A stretch of 64,000 nucleotides of DNA, taken from NCBI GenBank assembly GCA_936440205.1, contig OW387136.1, positions 33,895,927 to 33,959,926 of the forward strand, written 5' to 3'. Position 1 is the first letter of the stretch; each line of letters opens with the position of its first letter. Below, one piece after another: positions 23,201-31,553 of this stretch. Both the position numbers and the translations under genes were made by a program. Below the pieces are notes generated by a model that had not been told where the DNA came from, did no database searches, and saw nothing but the letters and a program-made list of their open reading frames with translations. The stretch is from Lepidonotus clava (taxonomy: Eukaryota; Annelida; Polychaeta; Phyllodocida; Polynoidae).

Positions 23201-23923
23201 TATCGCCCAACCTGCGCGCGAGATAAATAACATTTGATCATGCTCGTCTAACAAATCCTCCCACTAAAAGTATACAGCCTGACGTCCCACAGTGCCCAAC
23301 ACCATCATCTTATTCCATTCACATTATTCCAACCTACCACAGGACCTGGAAGAGACAAAAGTTTAGTACGCGAGGCCCTAGTCTCCGGCCCGCGTCCACC
23401 ATCTTGTACCTAAAGGTAAACACCAGGTGGCCCCACCGTGATACCCGTTACAAAACTATCATTGTAAACACCAGCGAAAAAATCACCTCCGGTTCCGGGA
23501 GTGACGTCAACTTCCGGGACCCAACCATGTGGAGACGAGCCGAAAACTGCTAGAAGAATTTTGGACCAACAATCTCCTTAAACCTACGGGTTAGTAGCCT
23601 ACCTAACGTGCCAATAACGATGGAAAAAGGTTAAACTCACCAAGAGTGGAGCGGTAAAGAAGAAGGGCCGGCTGGGCAGAGAAGGGCGGCGCCCGGCAAA
23701 GGGCGAGAGAAAAACTTCCGAAGTCCCGTGTGAACAGTCTTGTGATCTGTGGTAGTCCGTGTTTCCCATAAGAACAAACTGGCTGGTGCCTCTTGGATAT
23801 GGATAAAGTTCTTTACAAGGGTGCTAAAACTAGTGACCTGGGCGCTAACCAGGAATTGAATTAAAAGAATTACTTGGTGGAAATCGCTCCAAAATTATTA
23901 TATACAAAGGGAGTGCCGACGGT
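20252..23923. other. Long non-coding 3' part of the LTR element
   Basis: This 3.7-kb stretch has no frame with recognisable domains. A 165-codon minus-strand frame at 21878-22375 has no coding signature I recognise. An ETS-CRE-ETS cluster lies at 23484-23520 (CCGGTTCCGGGA, TGACGTCA at 23502-23509, ACTTCCGGGA). Such length between env and the 3' LTR is unusual for Ty3/gypsy. Confidence 0.5.
23484..23520. promoter_or_regulatory. ETS-CRE-ETS cluster inside the LTR element
   Basis: A perfect TGACGTCA at 23502-23509 is flanked on each side by GGAA/TTCC ETS-type cores (TTCCGGGA left, ACTTCCGGGA right). This arrangement is common in TATA-less animal promoters. Direction is not clear. Confidence 0.4.
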
Positions 23924-24574
23924 CTACCGCGGGGCTAGCGGTAGGCGGACTATAACTCGGCCCAGGGCCCGGGCCCAACGACGAAGAACTCGGGCGGACG
24001 GCGTGTAGCCGTCCACTAGCTCTCTAAAATCATTCACCGTCATCGTTCCATCCGCCACAGTCTTGGATACGTGGAGCGCGTGTCCGGTGGTTACGGTAGG
24101 AACCCCGTACCAATCATTGGCACGCTTCACCTCCCGGCTGATCCCTGGAACAAGACGGTTGACCCACTTTTGGAGAGACCCGTCACTGTCGGTCAGCGGC
24201 CACCTTCGTGCATCAAAGCCCGAAGGGGTCGCTAAAATGAGGGTGGCTGGTATCGGGTGAGCCTGAATGTTTAGAAAGGCTCTGTTGAAGAGTTCTGCGT
24301 AAAATGTCACTACCGCATCGGGGCTAATAAAAAGAGGAATATAAAGGTTCAGTTCCCGATCCCAGGTGAGGACATCTAGCAGGTTGGTCACTATGATGAG
24401 AACGTCGTCCGGGTACATCATATGATGGGCGAAGGCGTGTCCGGCCAGTTCTGCTGTAGTTGCCTCATCACAGGGAAAGGTTACGAAGACGTTGTCCGAA
24501 CAGTTCAAAAGTAAGTCTGGATAATCCTGGATTCCAGCCTCCCGATCGGAGCAAAAGATGGCGACCCGAACCAT
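23924..24574 (-). CDS. Antisense ORF in the LTR element, weakly SGNH-hydrolase-like
   Basis: A 216-codon frame runs opposite to gag-pol between the env-like region and the 3' LTR. The composition is that of a folded globular protein: MVRVAIFCSDREAG at the start, a hydrophobic strand DDVLIIVTNLLDVLTW near residue 60, PATLILATPSGFD near residue 107, and VDGYTPSARVLRRWA near residue 188. The order of these blocks recalls SGNH/GDSL hydrolases (N-terminal strand, NxxD-type loop, P-rich strand, DGxHPS-type end). The likeness is weak and some motif positions do not fit, so the enzyme activity is not claimed. A full CRE (TGACGTCA at 24664-24671) lies about 90 bp upstream of its start. It may be an accessory or captured gene, expressed from its own promoter. 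Antisense ORFs are known in some large plant Ty3/gypsy elements, but I recognise no homologue of this one. Confidence 0.55.
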   Translation of the reverse strand: MVRVAIFCSDREAGIQDYPDLLLNCSDNVFVTFPCDEATTAELAGHAFAHHMMYPDDVLIIVTNLLDVLTWDRELNLYIPLFISPDAVVTFYAELFNRAFLNIQAHPIPATLILATPSGFDARRWPLTDSDGSLQKWVNRLVPGISREVKRANDWYGVPTVTTGHALHVSKTVADGTMTVNDFRELVDGYTPSARVLRRWARALGRVIVRLPLAPR

Positions 24575-24663
24575 CGTGACTAGGGTAAAAGGATCAAAAG
24601 TTAGTGAGACAAAAGATAAAACACGTCCGCTTCCTTCAAAACGACCGCCGGCACTGATTAAAA

Positions 24664-24671
24664 TGACGTCA
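24664..24671 (-). promoter_or_regulatory. CRE-like site upstream of the antisense ORF
   Basis: Perfect TGACGTCA palindrome about 90 bp ahead of the antisense start codon; suggests an own promoter. Confidence 0.35.
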
Positions 24672-24674
24672 TAA

Positions 24675-25421
24675 CGAGGCTAATTTGGGAAACCCCTTTT
24701 CGATCCGAAGGATCCAAATTTTGAAATCGGCTAGCATGGTCAAATCATCGTTTAATTTTCCTCAGAAATTGTGCTAAACTAAAGTTTAGGTCCCCAACTA
24801 ACATAATTAAGTGATAAATTTCAGTTGTCTCGGCACAATAATTCACATCGAGCGTGCAAACTCGCCGAATCCCTTCGAACCAGAAATTTATCATCCGGGC
24901 ACTTCACGCCTAGAGGAACCCAGACCGAGGTCGGGCCCTGGATGGGAACTCCAGTCAAGCGTCCCGCTAAGTACACGTGTACTAAGAGTGGTTGGTGGGC
25001 GCGCGTTGACTATGGTAGTTTATATGTGTCAAATTGTTTGATGTTGACCGGTCTACTGCATGGACCTTGTATTCACTGTAAATAATGTCGTTTTAGTTGA
25101 AAATTGTTCGAAAATCAACCTACATTGTATAATGAAACCCGATCATTCAAGATGTCCGATTTCTCCGAAGTCACCTGTTATTATGTTAACTCGTTCTAAA
25201 TTTGAATTTGCTGTTCATTCGTTAATACTAAATGATTAAGACAACTCCACTTTGTATATATGTTGAATTTTATTGACTTTTGTTCCAACCGGATAGATTA
25301 AGAATCTGTACAGATATGTACTAAGTTAATACTGAAAATGATATTGACTCGGAACAATGAGTACTGCTACAGTTTGCAGGACAATCTCCTTCACTTCAAT
25401 GATCATTTCACGATCCTCTAG
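24675..25421. other. Non-coding 3' tail of the LTR element
   Basis: AT-rich tail of the LTR element with no supported frame. It leads into the 70-bp tandem repeat. Confidence 0.4.
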
Positions 25422-25561
25422 ACTTACCTTGTCACTTTATGAACGGTTTCCGCTGACCTTGAGCCTCAGTACGGGGCTGACAACACAATGTACTTACCTT
25501 GTCACTTTATGAACGGTTTCCGCTGACCTTGAGCCTCAGTACGGGGCTGACAACACAATGT
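25422..25561 (+). repeat. Perfect 70-bp tandem duplication
   Basis: Two adjacent identical units, 25422-25491 and 25492-25561, each starting ACTTACCTTGTCAC. The first bases of a third unit follow. The identity of the copies means a recent duplication or a copying slip during reverse transcription. It lies in the non-coding 3' tail of the LTR element. Confidence 0.9.
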
Positions 25562-25710
25562 ACTTATGTAGTGAATAATTCCGTTCATAAGGTTGTGCCT
25601 TTTGGATTACGTCTCCGAAAGGCCTGTAGCAGAATCTACAAATATATTGACACTGTGCTATATGTACCACGAGAGTCAAAGCCACCCAACATCAATTTGC
25701 TTTACACTTT

Positions 25711-25732
25711 AAAAAAAAAAAAAAAAAAAAAA
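25711..25732 (+). repeat. A22 tract inside the LTR element
   Basis: An uninterrupted run of 22 A residues lies about 115 bp before the 3' LTR. It may be a remnant of an inserted polyadenylated sequence or simple slippage. Confidence 0.7.
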
Positions 25733-25846
25733 TAATATGTCCAATAATCCAAATTGGGAACACAATCACATCTGGCTGAATAATCCTTATTAGGTTTGAG
25801 CTATGTCGTCCACCTCCTCAATCTCAAACATCTGACCGCCGTTGAA

Positions 25847-26451
25847 TGTACTAATAGCTTAGTACTTTTAATATATTATCATAATTTATAATTTAGTTAG
25901 GATCAGACCTAGCAATACTACTTCTAAGAAGAGGTATTTTACGCTCCTAGCGCCACCTGTTAACCAGTATAAAAGGTGTTGCAAGGTAGGGAGCGAGTCA
26001 GTTTAACCAAAGAGTTAGTGGAGTTAGTAACTAGTCAGCAGCGTTAGCTGAGCTGCTCGGAGCTATGCCTACCAGCTCCTGCGGAGTATACTGGAGTTTA
26101 CCGATACCAACTACCTCGGACAAAGGATTGTGATAGAGCTAAGCGCTAGGGTGGTCTAGGATGTGCTGGAACAACTTGTATTCTAAATGTGGTTGATCAC
26201 TGAGTAGGAGATGGGAAGGTGGACTGATGGAGACTTATTCACTGTGGCTTTGACTCGGGATGAGATGTTTACTACAATAAAAACCCTTTCATTTTAAGAG
26301 CTTCCTCATCGTCCATTTCTTTTGAACTATTGGGGGATGGATGAATTAACTTTGAGCGCAGTCTGATTGGCTCAATAACTTGGATGAACGACTCATGGAT
26401 AAATTAATTATACACATCACGCAGTCTTAAATCAACACTAACAATAGTTCA
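25847..26451 (+). repeat. 3' LTR
   Basis: Same 605-bp sequence as the 5' LTR with two substitutions. It starts TGTACTAATAG and ends AACAATAGTTCA. The flanking GTGT at 26452-26455 completes the target duplication. Confidence 0.95.
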
Positions 26452-26455
26452 GTGT

Positions 26456-27989
26456 ATGTGCCATGTATGTCACATAATGTGACATAGCGTGCATACAATA
26501 AACTATATGATTATTATGTGACTATACTTCAGTTAAATTCCCATTTTCGTATAGACCTACTACTCACACAATCACAAGTTTTCGCATAGAAACATTCAGG
26601 ATAATTAAGTCAAATTACGCAATATTGTCACGAATAGCTATTATAATGGGGCGCGACGTCGGATGTGCCCATATGCCTTCCTGGTGGGATTCAGAACCAC
26701 GGGGAACCAACAGTATGTCGGTCATACTTCGATCACCACCTATAGTGTATAGTGTAAATGTTTCTATTTGACACTTGGCCAGAACCCCTGCACCCCCCCC
26801 CCCCCCCCCCAACCAAGCTCCCCATTCTCTCTAACCCCGTGCCCCAGCTTTGAACATGGCTCCGCGCGTGCGCCGTCAGGTTCCAACGTCAACTTCCGGT
26901 TTGAGCAGCGCCGCCTTGCTAACGACGGTGGACGGCGACACTACCGACCCTTGCTTACTCCATTCCTGGTGACGTTTGTTTATGTGCCCCAGGCCCTAAC
27001 CGGCTATACCTATATAAGCGACCTCCTGCAAGTGACGTCGCCTATGGGCCCCATTGGTGAAATTGTCAACGTGATATCGCCTACAGACATGGCACAGATG
27101 CGTTTCATCCTCCAGAATAGGCTGGCGGCCATATTGGTGATCAATTTAATACCATTATTATTTACAATTCTAAAGTATCTAGAGTGTATATTTATGTCAA
27201 ATGGCATAACAATGAACAATTTTGATGGTTTAAAATTTTTAATGTTCTTTGGTCATAACCATGTGGTTATAGGGGGATTAGGATGCGTGTATAGAGTGGT
27301 AATTGTATCTTGATTTGCTCCCCTACCGCCAATTGTCAAACATAGAACCAAAATTACTCAAAAAGGAACAGCTTTTCAATACTGTATTATTGTGATGGTG
27401 AATACATGTAGTAGAAATGGCTTATCTAAGAAACTACAATGTATATCCCTCTTACATCTAAACGAAATAACAGAATAACGGAATGGTTAAAAAAAGTATT
27501 CATTGGTACCATTTACAATAATTATATGCCAAAAACAAAAACTGATTGGATACACCCATAAGGCATGGCTATAATATTATACCCAAGATTGCCATACAAT
27601 TACATTTACTTTACAGGAAAAGGGTTTGGGTCATTTTGATTTGTGCCATTTAGTATTTGCTATTTAGTATTTAGTATTTTGTTTTGGGGCAAGGTTATCC
27701 AAAGAAAGTATGGCCACATTGAGTATTTCTAATAAGCTACTCATCTTTTGTCATTTGCAATAAAGATATGGGTATCTGGGATCTTATATTTGATATATTC
27801 ATTACAGGATAGTTAATTATAATGAATTCGTATTGAAAAAAGGGTCATTTAAAGTTATTTTGTATCTAATATTTCAATTCAATATCATATTTATATTGAG
27901 AAAAGGCCTATTTAGATCTTATTTATATTTTGTGATGGCTTGAGAGCACACCAAAATACAATTGCCACTCTATACACACATCAATTAGG
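26456..27989. other. Non-coding; CpG/ETS patch then AT-rich
   Basis: A C18 run lies at about 26793-26811. From about 26850 to 27080 the sequence is CpG-rich with ATGGCTCCGCGC, an ACTTCCGG ETS site and CCATTGG, as in a promoter or 5' exon, but no supported coding frame follows (the first ATG gives only 38 codons). The rest is AT-rich; 27650-27680 is a short TATTTAG-type repeat. Confidence 0.35.
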
Positions 27990-28592
27990 CCCAGCCAAGG
28001 TGTGACATAACGGTTACGTCATGCTACCATACTTTTTTGGTTTGTCTGTTACTTGAAGCATTGTATATAACTGTGACATTATTTTTCTTTGAGGTTGAAA
28101 CCTAACAAAAACAGAATGTTATCATAACATTCTGGTGAGGTTAGGTCAAGATCAAATTAAAATAGAATGTCATCATGACATTCTGATTAGGTGAGGTCTA
28201 GACCTGACTTAAACTGAACATTGTTGTGATCTCCTGACCAGGGGAGGTCCTAGCCTTACCTAAACAGGACATTATTGTGATGTTCTGCTTACATCAGATC
28301 TTAACCAGAATGTTACTGTAACCATCCTAGTAGGTTAGGTGTCACCCTAACCTAAACAGGATGTTACATTGACATCCTCATTCAGTGAGGTCGTGACATT
28401 CTTATGAAGTCTCAGCCTCATAAATGACGCTAGAAGAACGTTGTCAGAACATCACAATGTCACGTTGCAATAGTTGGTTGCAGCGACATAATTGGGAGTC
28501 ATCAAAAGAACGTTGCTGTAACAGTGTGATGTAGCAAGAATCAAACCAGAATGTTGCTGCAACGTTATAAGAACGTCATATCCTTGGCTGGG
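27990..28592. mobile_element. MITE of the CCCAG family (copy 2)
   Basis: Both ends carry CCCAGCCAAGG in inverted orientation, giving a 603-bp element. The interior is built of degenerate repeats of AGAATGT...ACATTCTG joined by GTGAGGT/CCTAACC words, many of them palindromic. It has no coding capacity. Confidence 0.6.
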
Positions 28593-28648
28593 AGGGTAAT
28601 TTCACGCATATGTCTTATTTCATGCACCAAATTACTTTTAGGCCTATA

Positions 28649-29633
28649 CCCAGTAAACAACCAGTGTTGAATCAACATTGAAAGTGCATTGAACCAGAAA
28701 TCAATCATATCTAAAGGCTGATCAATTCCAATATTTATTCAATACTGGCAACTGATTTTGATTCAATGTTGAGTTATCAATATTGACAGATTTAATGTTG
28801 ATCCAATGCCTTTATGCTAATATTGCCTAGATATTTGATAATCAATCCTAAATCAATCCTTTTTTACATCAATTTACAATTGAGACATCAATGTTGAAGC
28901 AATATTGGATTTTCAATTGCACATCAGTCCACCTCCAGGTGCCACTGTCTGCCATTTTTGTCAAAATGTTGAGTATTTCAATATAAAAATGAACCAAAGT
29001 CATAATTGTCTAGATAATTCAGAAACAACTGTTGGTATCTTAGACTTAATTTACCACAACAAATTCTATCACATGAAAAGTATTTACACACTTTTTGTTA
29101 TTTTGCAATTTGCACGTAAAAACACCTTTTTCGTTGAAAAGCAATAACATACAGGTTTGAATAACAGGAGTGCCTGTGTATCTCTTCCCATGCATTGTCA
29201 GACAACCTGACATTAATACTACCCATCCATACAAAAGTTGACTTGGTTGGGGAAATACTAATAGATGGCCTTAATCGTCATAATATATGACCAAGAAAGG
29301 TTTGATATCACAATTTAAAAAATGAATCAGTTGAGGGACAATGTTTTTGTTAAATATTGTGAGCCATTATTTCACTTTTTCCTTTATTCATAGAAAGGAA
29401 GTTTCAAGAACAGCATATATAAACCTTTTTGCAAATCGTAATGATGATTTAGCATGTATTCTTAATATTTAAAACATATTTATTATCAACAATGATGATT
29501 CAATGTCCGATTTCCACGTTGTATCAATATTGAAAGTTGATATTGAATCAATATCAACCAATATAAAATATTGATTCAATATTGATGGCAAGCATTGATT
29601 CAATATTCAGTCAACAATAGTGTGTTTACTGGG
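28649..29633. mobile_element. Inverted-repeat element with ATTGAT-rich ends
   Basis: The ends are an 11-bp perfect inverted repeat, CCCAGTAAACA and its complement, followed by repeated ATTGAATCAA-type words in both halves (about 28660-28900 and 29490-29615). Size 985 bp. The middle holds short frames without coding signs. No exact target duplication was seen; TATA occurs on both sides at slightly different offsets. Confidence 0.6.
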
Positions 29634-31004
29634 CATATACCTCATGGATTATGGTATTGCAACAACAATTTATTCGGGAAGATATGTAGCATGGCCAATA
29701 GGTTACTGTCAATTAGGTCTTTTGTATATTTCATCACAGATACTTTTTAGGACGAATTCACAAAGATATTGTGTTTTTCCCTAATGTAATGTTATCCTTT
29801 ATAAAACAGACATTTCTATTTGAACAAGATTGGAATATCTAAACTTCAATTATATCCTTTTTGCGATAAATATTACATAAACCAAAAGACATTTCAGGAG
29901 CCAACCTAAAGTTTAAGGATGTGCAGACATTTCATAATTTGTAGATCAACATGATAATGAGTAAAACTTTAATTCACGCAGCCTATGTCTAATTTTACGC
30001 ACCTAAAGCCTATAATAATGTATTATAGTGCGTGAAATTAGACCTAGATAAAAGTGAAATAGGTAATCCCTCCATGTACCTTTAATTGTGAATCAGTTGT
30101 AGACCTTTTCATACAAAGTTTAATGCTTGAATATATTATCATATTAGTCTGCAATACGAAATATTATGCAAAAGAGGTTTATAAATTGTTATGCTAAGTT
30201 TGTTTAAATGATTGTTATTTTGTAATATTACAAAATCGTGAAGAAATGTGAAGTGAGAAACTGAGGTTCATTGCTATTAATATAATATAATGAACATGTG
30301 GTGTACATGTGCAATATATTGATGTTTCCCCATAGATTTGTATGGTGCCTGAAATTACAACAGCTGCGTGAAATTAGACTTGATACATGTTCTTATTTCA
30401 CGTAGTTACATATCAGTGGCTAAAATCAGTCAGTGGCGCATTGTTTGTTCTTTTACCATACAGGTAATACAATAATCTAGTCCCAGTATCTGTATGCCCT
30501 CCAACCATTATGAACAGGTACTATACCTATACATACAGCTATTTTCTATTTTCCTGATTCACAGAGTAAAATGCCTCCATACTAAAGATCCATTTTTCTA
30601 CAAGTCTAATTTCACGCATTGGGTGCGTGAAATAACCGAAATTCCCCCTAGGATCCACAAAATAGTCACATGACCATGCCTGACCATTCCCTATATAAGG
30701 AAAACTGTTAGTTCGATAATGTAGGCAGCACATGTTTCAAACCCACATCTCTACATACTACTTACACAAAATATAAATTGTAGTTTACATAATTAGGTCA
30801 GATTACATGACATTTTGGCGTATTTAGTGAAGCTTTCCCAGGTAACGTTGATCTGGGTACTAATGTATGCATAAATTATGTCATACGAAAACGACATGAC
30901 CATCCCTAAATTCCATATTCCATATTCTACTAACATATTGCCTATGTCTCGTATATTGTGGAACTGATCTTTGCGACGTCGTGCATATATGATGTACGTT
31001 GAAG
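29634..31004. other. AT-rich DNA with repeated GCGTGAAAT motifs
   Basis: No gene is supported. Words of the form TCTAATTTCACGCA, in either orientation, recur at about 29971, 29990, 30029, 30366, 30605 and 30622, and also at 28599 beyond the inverted-repeat element. They may mark parts of an old foldback element. Confidence 0.45.
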
Positions 31005-31305
31005 GTTGGTTGGTTATTGGGGTTTACACCGTATATCGACACCTATGGTCATATCACAGTGAGAACAAGGCCTTAACAATTCTGTCTGACCATATACTGC
31101 TACACTTTTACCGAGGTAGATGTGCAGGGTCCCATTGGCAGGGCCCTACACACAACAGCCGGTGGTCCTCTAGGGACCTTTGATAACCCAGTTGTTGCCA
31201 CTGGGAGAAACGCAGAGAAGTGTAACAGTCCCACCTAGCCCAGCCCAGGATCGAACCCGTCTCTCCCACATGCCAAGCGACCCAGAAATGTGCTAGCATA
31301 TACTG
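31005..31305 (-). mobile_element. tRNA-derived SINE
   Basis: On the minus strand an internal B-box-like GGGTTCGATCC (31248-31258) follows a weak A box near 31280. The element ends in AACCAACCAACC at its 3' side (31005-31020 on the plus strand). This layout is that of a tRNA-headed SINE about 300 bp long. It lies 250 bp upstream of the LINE ORF. Confidence 0.5.
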
Positions 31306-31553
31306 CGTGAATATATTGATGTATCACATTGTGAGATCAAAGGGAATGCCCCGGCTGGGACATGACCATGTCAGACATGATCACTTGCCAGTCAACGTGA
31401 TCAGTCAACTAAATGCTTGTATCATGTGTTTTCATCATTTTGTTATCGCACTCATATATTTATCATATTGTTCATTCTCATCGAACAGGTTCCCCCGTAG
31501 GCTACTGATTTGTCTCCTAGTTCCAGGATTTAAATCATTGAGACTGTCGGTCA

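Larger units (their letters stand above)
7861..26451 (+). mobile_element. Ty3/gypsy-like LTR element with env-like region, 18.6 kb
   Basis: Two 605-bp LTRs (7861-8465 and 25847-26451) differ at only two positions by my reading and are flanked by the 4-bp direct repeat GTGT (7857-7860 and 26452-26455). Inside, in order, are a primer-binding-like site, gag, pol (protease, reverse transcriptase, RNase H, integrase), overlapping accessory frames, an env-like region, a long non-coding stretch, and an ORF on the opposite strand. RT-RNase H-integrase order and the style of the RT core place it in Ty3/gypsy. The near-identical LTRs mean a recent insertion. It looks nearly whole, with about one or two breaks in its coding regions. 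At 18.6 kb it is far longer than the usual 5-10 kb of the family; most of the excess lies 3' of the env-like region. Confidence 0.93.

Noticed and set aside
26768-27313. Plus-strand 181-codon frame beginning over a C-run
   Set aside because: The first part is homopolymer and promoter-like CpG DNA and the rest has no protein signature.
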